From the NCBI GenBank assembly GCA_951394045.1, contig OX595992.1, positions 1,240,001 to 1,304,000 on the forward strand: DNA of 64,000 nucleotides, written 5' to 3'. The DNA comes from Nitzschia sp. DOCU1. Taxonomy: Eukaryota > Bacillariophyta > Bacillariophyceae > Bacillariales > Bacillariaceae. Position 1 is the stretch's first letter. Each line of letters begins with the position of its first letter. A program made the position numbers and the translations under genes. The notes under the pieces were generated by a model, which worked only from the letters and a program-made list of their open reading frames with translations, was not told the origin of the DNA and did not search any database. Of the stretch, positions 49,963 through 59,984 are shown piece after piece.

Positions 49963-50498
49963 GAAAAAGTTGCATGGGATGATGCTGGCATTCGGTCCTT
50001 GTTGTTAGTTTCTTTCTTTTCAATAAACTGCGGGTGGTTCTACGACACTCGGGTGGGGGCTGCTTGACTGGGCCCGCTTTGGCTAGGTGCGACCTAGTAA
50101 TGCAACTACGATGCCGTATTATTGGGCGCTGCAGTCAGGGCTATGGTATCTGTTGTTGAATTGCACGAGGTGACAACGACAACCTCCAAATACCCCCCTA
50201 CCTAGTAGAGAGAATAAAAGTCATAGTGTGCATGGCACTTGAGAAGCAAATCTGACAGTAGTTTCGTGCACAGTTATTTTACTAGAATTCACCTTCATAC
50301 GGGACTCCCAGTCACGGAAACGGATGAGGCACAGAGCGTTCGGTTGCCTCCAACCGCAAAAAATCTCCACGTGGATCAAAATCAGTCGCACGTTGCATCC
50401 TTCAATGATAACAAGAGAATCCTGCCTTTCGTCGCCTTCCAGTTGTCGTCGACATTGAGTTGCATACTTCGCATAATCCAATCGTTGAACTTTTCACC
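49963..50498. other. Intergenic region
   Basis: 536 bp between two plus-strand genes; contains the promoter of the Tic22 gene. No other feature seen. Confidence 0.3.
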
Positions 50499-51721
50499 AT
50501 GATGCGTATACTGGCCACTTTGCTACTCGGGTTGTCGTTCGTTTCGAGCACGACGTCGACCCCTTTCAATGGCTTCGGCAAGAGTTTGTTCGGTGTCCGA
50601 GGTGGAGGTCTCTTCGGCAAGGGCGAGGAGAAAGCCGCGTGAGTTTTTGTCGATGAAGTTTACGTGGAAGACAGGATAATTTGAGTGGCATTTTTGGTTC
50701 GATGGGGCGTTTGAGAGTTCATCATTATTTTCGCCTTTTCGTTTCGACTGACCGCTGTGCTTTCTTGTTTTAGGGCGGAAGCGTCGAGTGGCGAGAAAAA
50801 AATGTACCCTGCCATGTCGATGGAAGAAGTTGAAGACTGGATGGAACACATTCCTGTGTTTGCTGTCACTGACCAAAACGGGGCGGGGATTGTTTTGAAA
50901 CCTGATGATAGCACCAGTGTCTTCTACTTTTTCCTTAATCCACTTGCAGCCAATGCGACCCTAACGCAACTTAAGGCGGCAAATTCGGAAATGGACTTGA
51001 AGGTTTCCGCATTTTCCTTGGGAAAGATTTGGTTCAAGCTTTTGAATTCGGATGCTAGTACAGAAATTACGGTACGTTGACGATGAAACCCCGCTTTGGA
51101 TAGATACTGTATCGTGCCGCTAATCTTCTCCAAACAAAATTTCAGCTCAAGTCGGCCGATGGAACGACCGATTCCCAAACGACAAACAATGTGGAATATC
51201 GTCTAGTTCCCGATACTCGCGATCTTCTTGGCGCCCGTATGTTGTTGACCATGACCCCTGAGGACAGTGAAAAGCTCAAGACGGGCGAGGCCATGACTCC
51301 AGAAATGGCGCAAAAAGCGATTGAAAAGGCCATGACCGAGGCCCCAAAGTTTAAGGCGACTTTCAACGAAATCCCTGTTTTTACCATTGCCCAGATGCGC
51401 ATGCAGAAACAAGTCGAGGCCGGTGAAAGCGGTGAGCCCGTGACCCTCCTTCCCATGTACTTCAGCTTGCAAAACATGGTCGGAACTTGGCAACAGTTTA
51501 TGTCTCAGGCGGCGCCAGAATTGCAAAGTGTTGAACCTGCCATCAACTTGATGTCCCTTCACGATTTGGTGGAAATGATGCAAAAGGATTCCGAAATCGA
51601 TTTCCGTCACGTTGTTCTTGTACCTCCCGCGCCCGATGCGGATGGTGCAGCAGGATCGACGACGGCCGCCGACGCCGATCCAATGGCCAGCATGGGAGGT
51701 GCTACTTTGGGAGACATCTAA
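50499..51721 (+). CDS. TIC22: Tic22-like plastid import protein
   Basis: Three exons, 50499-50638, 50774-51071 and 51146-51721, with introns of 135 and 74 bp, encode 337 residues. A signal peptide (RILATLLLGLSFVSSTTS) and a Phe/Gly-rich transit segment precede the domain. The Tic22 fold is seen as two related halves. The first is MEHIPVFAVTDQNGAGIVL with VFYFFLNPLAANATL. The second is VEYRLVPDTRDLLGARMLL with FNEIPVFTIAQMRM and LLPMYFSLQNM, where the import family has VPVF and PLFFSKEDL. Tic22 is a soluble chaperone of the plastid intermembrane space that passes precursors between outer and inner translocons. A C-terminal Ala/Asp tail is unique to this protein. Confidence 0.85.
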
Positions 51722-51753
51722 ATGCGTACTAATTGCTTTAGTGTTCTAACGTA

Positions 51754-54700
51754 TTACATGGCTTCGATGGCATTGCGTAGTGCCTCACAAGTTTCCTTGG
51801 CGTCTCCAAGGAGAACGTCGGTATTGTCTTTGAATAGGATGGGATTTTGCATGCCAGCATACCCAGTGTTTCCAATCGAACGTTTGAACATGTAAACATG
51901 GCCGGATTTCCATACACGTAGTACCGGCATTCCGTAGATGCTACAGTTCGGATCGTCTTCAGCGGCGCTGCTGACAGTGTCCGAAGCGCCAATAACCAGC
52001 GTCACGTCCGTATCTGATGGAAGTCAACGGGGCCCGTTAGAACAAGAAAGGGGATGGCTAGCATTTCTTGCACTAAAACAAACTTACCCGAAAAGTCGTC
52101 ATTGATTTCTTCCATCTCAAACACCATGTCATAAGGGACACCAGCCTCGGCCAATAGAACATTCAACTGTCCTGGCATTCTTCCTGCAACAGGGTGAATT
52201 CTGCAAGAACACGAACGAGTTAGATTTGATCAAGACTGTACGATAAAAAGCAAATTTCGATGCTTACCCGAATCGAACCTTCTTGCCCTTTTCCTTCAGC
52301 TTCTTCGCAATTTCGGCAACGGCAAATTGTCCCTGAGCAACCGCCAAACCGTACCCAGGGGTGATAATGACATTCTTCGCATCAAGAAGGGCTTCGGCAA
52401 CTGCGTCGACAGTGGCAGTAGTGATTTCTCCTTCATGTTCAATGGCTTCACCAAGCTTCGGGGTGTTGTCGGTACCAGCACCCCCAAGAATGACGCTCAC
52501 AATGTTGCGGCCCATGGCCTCGCACATAATCCATGTGAGGATGGCTCCGGAGAATCCAATCAAGGCACCGACTTGAGCGAGCAAAGGGTTGTTGAGAAGG
52601 AAACCTTCGGCGCAGAGCGCCCAACCGGAATACGAGTTGAGGACCGTGATCACTACTGGCATATCGGGACCGCCAATGCTGGCTGTAAGGTGCCAGCCTA
52701 GGACAGAGGACACGACGCCTACCATTCCAAGACTTGCAAGGCCAACTGTGCCAGGATCCATCGTCGCCAAGCTTCCAGCAAGGTCAGGGTTCACAAATGC
52801 AGCCATTCCAAGGACGCAAGCGGATAGCATTGCAAGATTCAATTGATCTCGGCCAGGCAGTTGGAGCGGAGCAGACTTCATCATTCCAGAAAGTTTTCCA
52901 AAGGCGACAATCGATCCTGCAAATGTCACTCCACCGATGAACGTAGCCAAGTAGATAGAAGCGAGCGTTCCGCCTGCCAAGTCACCCGAGTTTCCCAAGT
53001 ATTCACCGGCGGCACCAGCCATAGCGGCCAGACCAACCAAGGAGTGGAATGCGGCAACCGTTTGGGGAAGCTCAGTTGGACCGACTCCAGAAGCAAGGAC
53101 AGCTCCAATGGCAGCCCCGACGCCACCCATGGCACCTACTTGCTCAAAAGCCGTCACACTGGCTCCAGCGAGTTCCATGTCCGCTGCAGTGGCAGCGAGA
53201 CCAAGTGTTACACCTGTCATTCCTAGCACGTTTCCTGTTCGTGCCGTCTTTTGGTTGGCAAGGCAGGCGATCGCGGAGATGCAAAGGATGGCAGAGGCAA
53301 TGGCGACCGATCCCGACACGAGCCCAAGCTCACCCAAATGGCCAAAGGCAGCGGCTCCAATACCAGCAAGAATAATTGAGACGGGAAGGCCATAATATTC
53401 AAAGAATTCCTTCGGATCTTCAGGTCGACGGAAGAGATCAAGCATTTTTCCAGAAACCAAGAACCCTCCAGCAATATTCACAAACGACAAGGTCGTTGCA
53501 ACGGCTCCCATCCAGTGTGAAGGGGAGTCCGGGATGATCGAGGTAATCTCTCCAGATCCGTGAGCCAGCAGCAACATACCACCCAAGGCAGTCATTCCGG
53601 AAATCGCATTCGTTACGGCCATCAGAGGGGAATGCAAGGCTGGCGCGACCCCCCAGACAACTTGGTATCCCGCCAATCCAGCCAAGGCAAAGGTTGCAAG
53701 CAAGCTGATCGCCGAAGGCGAATCGGCAGTCAAACCGAACCCAACCAATGCCGCCGCTGCTACACTGGCAATCATGGTGTTTTTGACAAACTCATCCTTG
53801 CTCTTTTGGTCCAGCGAAGCCTTTAATTCTTCTGGTGTGAGTGGCACCACTTCAGCTGTTGTGGACTTTGGTGGAGGGGGAGGAGAAAATGGTGTAATCT
53901 TGTCGGGCCACCTAGCTTCACCCTCAAAGGAAATCAACATGTTTTGAACGGCATCATCCTTCATGTCGATCTGGAAAACACCTTTTTCTTTGGTAGTCTG
54001 GGGTCCAATGCTCATTACGAACTTGGCAATGTTGTTGGCAAACTGTAAATAAATCAAACAGAAGCAACGCTATCAGCAACAAAATGGTCCAAAAATAAAA
54101 CAGCAGCTCCACTGCATCCAACTCACCAAGTTACTGGCGGTACTGGCCAAACGCGAAGGAAGATCCGTATATCCAATAATCTTAACTCCATTGGACGTGG
54201 TGACAATCTCGTCGGGTCTAGTTTGAGCCACATTTCCTCCATTACTGGCCGCTAAATCCACGCAGACCGAGCCTGGCTTCATGACGCGCAGCATGTCTTC
54301 ATTGACCAACACCGGTGCCTTCCTTCCCGGAATCAACGCCGTAGTGATGATAATGTCAACATCAGCGGCTTGTTCCATCATCAATTTCGCTTGAGCAGCC
54401 TTGTATTCATCCGACATTTCCTTGGCGTATCCACCCGATCCCGAACCATCTTCTTGAATGTCGACTTCCAAAAAGGTAGCGCCCATACTTTCCACTTGTT
54501 CCTTGGTCACGGGACGGACATCAAAGGCTCGAACAATAGCCCCCATATTCTTGGCCGTCTGAACGGCGGCAAGGCCCGCCACACCCGCCCCCAATACCAA
54601 TACCTTGGCCGGCGGCACCTTGCCTGCCGCGGTCATTTGACCGGCAAAAAATCGTGGAAAGTTTTCGGCCGCTTCAATGACCGCACGGTATCCCGCAATA

Positions 54701-55463
54701 TTGGCTTGACTCGAGAGTGTATCAAAGGCTTGACCACGGCTCAACATGCGAGGAACGCAATCCAAGGCAAATACGTTGGTCCCTTGTTCCGTCAATTCCT
54801 TGTACAAGTCGCCGTTAATGGCAGGTTGGATCATACTCACAAGAGTCTTGCCAGCCAGTCGGGGCACTTCATCATCATTGGGAGGTCGGACTTTGGTAAT
54901 AATGTCAGCGTCATCAAATACTTGGTTCCGAGGCAAGACGACGGCTCCAACGTTGATATAGGCGGAATCACTAAAGGAAGCCTTTTCTCCAGCTATAAAA
55001 ATAGGTCGTCAAGCAACAAAAATCCCGTCACGTGAGTCAGCTGCTTCCGGCGACACAACTCGTCCAATCACACCCCGAGCATCAACATTCACGTACCTCC
55101 TGCTTCGACCACGACCGTAAATCCTGCCTTGACCAGTCCTTGTACGGAATCAGGTGTCTGAGACACTCGATTTTCTCCTGGATAGTTTTCTTTGAGGACA
55201 CCAATGGTCAAGTCACTGTACGGAATGGGTTGCTTCCAGTCCTTCTTGTTGGAAAGACCAGAGGCAAAGTAGTTGCCACTGCTGATATCACCCGATACAT
55301 CTTCGTCAATGTCCTTGGCCACGTAGAGGCGAGGCAAGACATTCGATGATCCAATCGTCGTCAACTTCTTCTTCTGGGCCGTTCCAGGAATGCCAGCCGG
55401 CGCCCAAGCCCACGATCCTGTGGACAGGGTTAGAAACACAGAGACTCCAAGTACATTCTTCAT
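51754..55463 (-). CDS. NNT: Proton-translocating NAD(P) transhydrogenase, alpha-beta fused
   Basis: Five exons: 55463-55097, 54992-54127, 54042-52268, 52200-52088 and 52013-51754. All are GT-AG and phase-consistent, giving 1126 residues. The alpha domain I has [37 protein letters not shown] and [20 protein letters not shown]. About 13 membrane spans of the alpha and beta parts follow. The NADP(H)-binding domain III ends the chain ([56 protein letters not shown]). Domain order is alpha then beta, as in animal NNT. The enzyme makes NADPH from NADH using the proton gradient. The leader [23 protein letters not shown] ends in a WAPA motif of the diatom plastid type rather than a mitochondrial presequence. 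It shares a 560-bp divergent promoter with the SET gene. Confidence 0.95.
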
Positions 55464-56023
55464 GGTATTTACTGTACTTGTCGTTGTTCTTGTGGTTTTG
55501 TGTTGACTATCCGAATTTAGTGAGTGTTGTCAAAACTACCGGGAAAGGTCGATTGAGAACTCTTGCAGATCTTTTCTTCTCACCATCGGAATAGAAACAT
55601 GAAAGATACGGCGGCCCGCTGTGCCTGCCAATGATGGGGTTCTTCTTCGCGAGGGTGTCGCACAAGTGCCCATTAGTGTCTTCTTCCAGCTGGATCTTCC
55701 AGATTGGCCGACGCGTGACAAACAGATGGCTCTCGTGCCGGATGGAGGAACGAGAGCGAAGAAAAGGAACGTGAGAGGTCTGTGTCTAAAGTCGTGTGAG
55801 TCAATATTCATTTCGAGCTCCGCGTCATTGGATTGCCACGATTGTACCACGTGGGCTTAACTCTTGCTTCATCTATTGATGGTGGCGTTCTCACGCCGCT
55901 TTCTTGTCTTTCTCCCTCTCATTCATCATCATTACACAAAAGAGCATGACGGCGCCTGGACCCTCTGTTTGATTGTTGTTTCCAAAGTAGTAGCAGCAGA
56001 GTATAATATAGATCCATCCATCC
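55464..56023. promoter_or_regulatory. Divergent promoter region between NNT and a SET-domain gene
   Basis: 560 bp between two divergent start codons. No repeat or RNA gene seen. Confidence 0.4.
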
Positions 56024-58105
56024 ATGGCAAACGTTGCCTCCAAGAAATCGGCAGGTGCCGCGGCTGGCAAAAAGAAGGCAGCCTCGCACAAAAAGCACCA
56101 CAAACACGACAGTAACAAAAATGAAAGCAAAACAACGCCCGACAGCACGGCCGTGTTATCACGAGTCTTGACCGTCATGATTTCCCTCATAGTGCTAGTG
56201 GCCGCGATATTGATCAAGCCCCTAATGGACACTAATGAATTTTTCTCCTTTTCAACGACCATGTTGGGCACGGAAAATAACGACTACGACCCTGCTGCTG
56301 ACATTTCCTTGTGGCCACGACCTGACCCCAAAGTAGGATTTCTCGTCAGTCGAGCGTGTCTAGGAATTTACAAACAAGTCTCTATTTATTGTCACGACGC
56401 CTTGTTGGTCAGTCAACGACACTTTCGAGCCACCCGACGGATTGAACCCGACGAAGTCTTGTTTGAAATTCCACGATCCTTGCAGCTGTGGGATTTGGAT
56501 GCATTACGAGATCCATTTATTCGCTTGCACTTGTTTGAAGCCAGTCATCGACAATCGGGAAATGGAGTGGGAAGTGAAGCCTTTTTGGCAGCCTATTTGG
56601 CGCTACAACTCAAACGAAAACAAGATGATAGTCGAGATTGGAATATGGAATTATTGGAATTGGCGTATTATGACGTCTTATTTTCGTTGGAGGATTTTAT
56701 GGAACATCATCCTCTATTAGGAGATGTGGATCATATGAAAGAAGCACTGGGATTTTCGGAAGGTTATGGTGTATTACAAGCCTATCGAAATATGATTTTG
56801 TCGGAATATGAAGCTTTTTCCGACTTTTCCAGCAAGTTTCGCGAGCTGGTGACGCGAGATGACTACTTTACGGCACGGCTCAATGTATTGACGAGGGCCA
56901 TTCGAGTGGGACCTCCCGGGCCCGAACATGCCTTTCAAGGTACTTTTTTGAGAGAACGATATACACCTGAACAAATATTGCGAGATGAACTCGAATCCTA
57001 CAAGGATATACTAGGAATTGATCTGGAGAAGGATGGATGTATCGCATTGATTCCGATTGCAGATCTATTTAATCACCATCCACAAAACAATGTGGAATAC
57101 GAGTTCAAACGAACGGAACTCAATAAAGATGGGGCCTTTGTGGTTCGAGCGGATAATCGACGGATTGAGAAGGGCTTCGAGCCCATGGCGTCGTATGGGG
57201 TGGGGATTCCGGATGCGCACTTGTATGCCCGCTATGGCTTTGTCAATGGAGACGGAAGCGGCCCGACACAAGTGAGCCTGGCCATTTATCATGATATCTT
57301 GAAACTCAACATGTCCTCCCAGTACGATTACTTTCCTAGTACAGGATTGACGTCCCGACTGTTTGAATTCATCGAGAAACCCGTCGCCGAGTATCTACGT
57401 TTCGACGATGGCTATAGCGAGTGTATACCGGGACCGAACACTCACCCACAAGAAGCAGATTTGAAACTGTTAAAGCACAAGCATTTGTTGCGAATCGCCA
57501 ATATGCCCGAACGCTGGCAAATGACGGTACCAGCTGCCAATCCATTTTCCTATCCCAATGTGACACACGATTGGCCCATTGTACTCGAACCACCCAAGCA
57601 CATTGCATTTTACACCAAGGCCAACCTGGATGTGAGATTACCTCTCTCGACCTGTCGAATCATATCCCTGATCAATACTGATCTAGACGGTGAAGCTACA
57701 CAGATCTTGCGTGATAACTTGAACAATGAAACGTTTGTCCTGACCGAGGGCAATGATTCGTTGGAATACCGATCCTGGATGTGCATGCGACGATGGACGG
57801 GTACCGGCCTAATGATGTTGGAAGCAGATTCAGGGAAACTAACTAACGAATTCGAAAGAGTTTACAAACTCAACAAAGGGAAAAGGTTTGGAAGCCGCGA
57901 CTGGGGAGCTGCGAATGTGAGACTGGGAGAGATGCAATCGTTACGAGCTGTGGCTACAATTTTCGGGGAGACGGTCAGAGAGCGGTGGGGAGATTCCCAG
58001 CCAGATATGCCAGAGTACATTAGTCGCGAATACCCATGCCCAGCGGAAAACCAAGAGTTCCTTTTTGATGAAATGGAGAATAGCAAGTACAGAATCGAGT
58101 TATAG
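56024..58105 (+). CDS. SET-domain methyltransferase (SETD3/LSMT-like)
   Basis: 693 residues, single exon. A Lys/His/Ala-rich start is followed by a membrane anchor (VMISLIVLVAAILIKPLM, about residues 50-68). The SET domain is of the split SETD3/Rubisco-LSMT type: EIPRSLQLWDLDAL (about 146-160), a helical insert, ALIPIADLFNHHPQNNVEYEF near 342-362 and YGVGIPDAHLYARYGFVNGDGSG near 390-410. The ADLFNHH and YARYGF motifs hold the AdoMet and substrate sites. A Rubisco-LSMT-like C-terminal helical domain extends to RFGSRDWGAANVRLGEMQS. The enzyme would methylate Lys or His of an unknown protein, probably membrane-linked. A close paralogue lies at 59985-62096 on the other strand. Confidence 0.86.
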   Translation: MANVASKKSAGAAAGKKKAASHKKHHKHDSNKNESKTTPDSTAVLSRVLTVMISLIVLVAAILIKPLMDTNEFFSFSTTMLGTENNDYDPAADISLWPRPDPKVGFLVSRACLGIYKQVSIYCHDALLVSQRHFRATRRIEPDEVLFEIPRSLQLWDLDALRDPFIRLHLFEASHRQSGNGVGSEAFLAAYLALQLKRKQDDSRDWNMELLELAYYDVLFSLEDFMEHHPLLGDVDHMKEALGFSEGYGVLQAYRNMILSEYEAFSDFSSKFRELVTRDDYFTARLNVLTRAIRVGPPGPEHAFQGTFLRERYTPEQILRDELESYKDILGIDLEKDGCIALIPIADLFNHHPQNNVEYEFKRTELNKDGAFVVRADNRRIEKGFEPMASYGVGIPDAHLYARYGFVNGDGSGPTQVSLAIYHDILKLNMSSQYDYFPSTGLTSRLFEFIEKPVAEYLRFDDGYSECIPGPNTHPQEADLKLLKHKHLLRIANMPERWQMTVPAANPFSYPNVTHDWPIVLEPPKHIAFYTKANLDVRLPLSTCRIISLINTDLDGEATQILRDNLNNETFVLTEGNDSLEYRSWMCMRRWTGTGLMMLEADSGKLTNEFERVYKLNKGKRFGSRDWGAANVRLGEMQSLRAVATIFGETVRERWGDSQPDMPEYISREYPCPAENQEFLFDEMENSKYRIEL

Positions 58106-58812
58106 GTTTGGCCGGGCTGAAGAAACCGAGGCGATGATGCTACCCACACTTTCGATTCTCTGGTAGGCGGTACGACAATTCGTTCGCATGGCAACTAGCC
58201 CGTCTTGACAAGAAGGCTCTAACTGCATCGTCGATGGAGGATTTGATCATCAATCCCCTCTGTTTGGGTCAAACTTGCAGCAGCATGGTTCATCGTGCTT
58301 TGAACTCGGGCACCAAGGCTCCCAATCTACTCTACTATATATTTGTGGGATTCCTATTTAGCACGAATATTCTTGGTCTCCTTTCATATGGAAAGGCTAT
58401 CAATAGAAATCGCTATTCAAGCAGATTGTGAGGGGGTGAAGGCATGAGAGTAGCAGTATGACAGTTGGTGTACCGGCAGTTGTCTGATAGGACAAAAGCT
58501 AGTCATTCGTCGAGTGGTAGTAGATTGCTTCTACAAGGTACATACTTGCAACTACTACTAGGCTAGCACTATCGTACCAGGTACCTTGTATCATACATGC
58601 GACGCCAAACGTGTGTATTTGGTGCGCGCAAGCCGAGCTTCCAATATCACTAATCGCATGCGTCAGCTTCGCAAAAACGGCACTGCAACCGAAAACATCA
58701 AGCGATCTCTCGGATTTCTTTTACTTTTTCTCGATCACTTTTTTCTTTCACCTTCCAAGCCATAAAATTCCGACCATTACACGTAAAGTATTTCTATTTT
58801 ATTCCTAGCGAC
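58106..58812. other. Intergenic region
   Basis: 707 bp between two plus-strand genes. It holds a minus-orientation copy of the 10-mer TACCTGGTAC (58574-58583). No convincing gene. Confidence 0.35.
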
Positions 58813-59703
58813 ATGTCCGAGACTAACAAATCACCCGATGCGGGCGATGAACCTATCCCAGTTGTCAACTTTCGCCCTATCCTGCCGGGTACCAACCCCA
58901 ATCTTTTCAGAAGTTCTGCTCCAGAAGCGGCAGCAGTGAAGGCCGAGGCTGAAGAGACCGAACTCGACCACGCGGAGCGTTTTATTTTGAAGGAAGTCGA
59001 CATGATTTTGGATCTTCGGGGCAGCGAGGAGGGCGACGTTTCCCTCAAGGATATTTTGGTGGATAAATCGCAGGGCGGAGCCTTTGAGGTGCACACGGAC
59101 GGCGCTCCGGAAACTTTCAAGGAGGGGCAGCGATACATATTGCGAGTCGATTATCTCGGAGGATTTTCCGCTATGTTGGATTATGTTGACCAAAAGTGGC
59201 TGGCACTAGGTGATTCGCATGGCTTGGACAAAAAGCAATTGTTTATGAGACGTCGTGAATCATTCAACAGCAGAGGTCTTGCTGGCATGAATACGGTCCT
59301 TTTAGAACGGAAGGATTCTATGCTGCGAGTGCTCACGTTGATTACTCAGTATTTGGAGGATGTGCCTGATGGAAAGATTCTGGTGCACTGTACCGCCGGC
59401 AAGGACCGCACAGGAATGACTTGTATGCTATTACAGTGCGTTGCTGGGTTCTCCGACGAGGAAATTGTTCGAGAATACATCATTTCCGAATCTGAGGCAA
59501 AGCACATTATGGCCAGAGCGATAAAAAACCACAGAGATTCGTTCATAGACCCCGAAATTATGTCTGGGGCTAGCAAGGAGGGAATCGTCGGTGCACTAGA
59601 GCACCTTCGCACAAGCTACGGAAGTGTGGAGGGCTATCTCGACGAAATTGGATTCGATGAGACGTGGCGCGAACGCCTCAAGAAGGCATTGGTGAAGCAA
59701 TAG
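58813..59703 (+). CDS. Tyrosine-phosphatase-like protein (Y_phosphatase3/LipA type)
   Basis: 296 residues, single exon, no signal peptide. The active-site loop ILVHCTAGKDRTGMT (about residues 187-201) is the CX5R signature of the Y_phosphatase3 branch, with the Lys and Asp (AGKDRTG) typical of lipid- and phosphotyrosine-acting members. Upstream, VDMILDLRGSEEGD is the family's conserved DLR block and NLFRSSAPE the N-terminal RS motif. Downstream, IVREYIISE and YGSVEGYLDEIG match the family. It should remove phosphate from phosphotyrosine or phosphoinositides in the cytosol; the exact substrate is not predictable. The gene lies between two paralogous SET genes. Confidence 0.9.
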   Translation: MSETNKSPDAGDEPIPVVNFRPILPGTNPNLFRSSAPEAAAVKAEAEETELDHAERFILKEVDMILDLRGSEEGDVSLKDILVDKSQGGAFEVHTDGAPETFKEGQRYILRVDYLGGFSAMLDYVDQKWLALGDSHGLDKKQLFMRRRESFNSRGLAGMNTVLLERKDSMLRVLTLITQYLEDVPDGKILVHCTAGKDRTGMTCMLLQCVAGFSDEEIVREYIISESEAKHIMARAIKNHRDSFIDPEIMSGASKEGIVGALEHLRTSYGSVEGYLDEIGFDETWRERLKKALVKQ

Positions 59704-59984
59704 TAAATAATCATCTGGTGACAATACTCCCACCGGTTCAATTTTTATTACTTTGCCGAGTTTTGCCCGGTGCTGCCTCAGTATTCTGAGCTAAGGTTGC
59801 CATCTGATTTCCTGAAGGCAATTTCCTCCCTTGAATTCCTCGCGCTATCAACGATGATGTCAGTCAGCGAGCAGAAACAAAGCTAGACCTAACTCTGCAT
59901 GTCGCCGAAGCCGTGACAACTTCAGGTTGGAAAGCAGAAGAACAAATTGCTGGTTTTCCCGCCCCGATTTGTGTGCCCCCGTGT
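59704..59984. other. Short intergenic region
   Basis: 281 bp between the phosphatase gene and the true 3' end of the SET paralogue. No feature seen. Confidence 0.35.

Noticed and set aside
52264..54057. Reading the large transhydrogenase exon as a separate PntB-type gene
   Set aside because: GT-AG junctions in matching phases join it to upstream alpha-domain exons and downstream domain III exons, giving one continuous protein.
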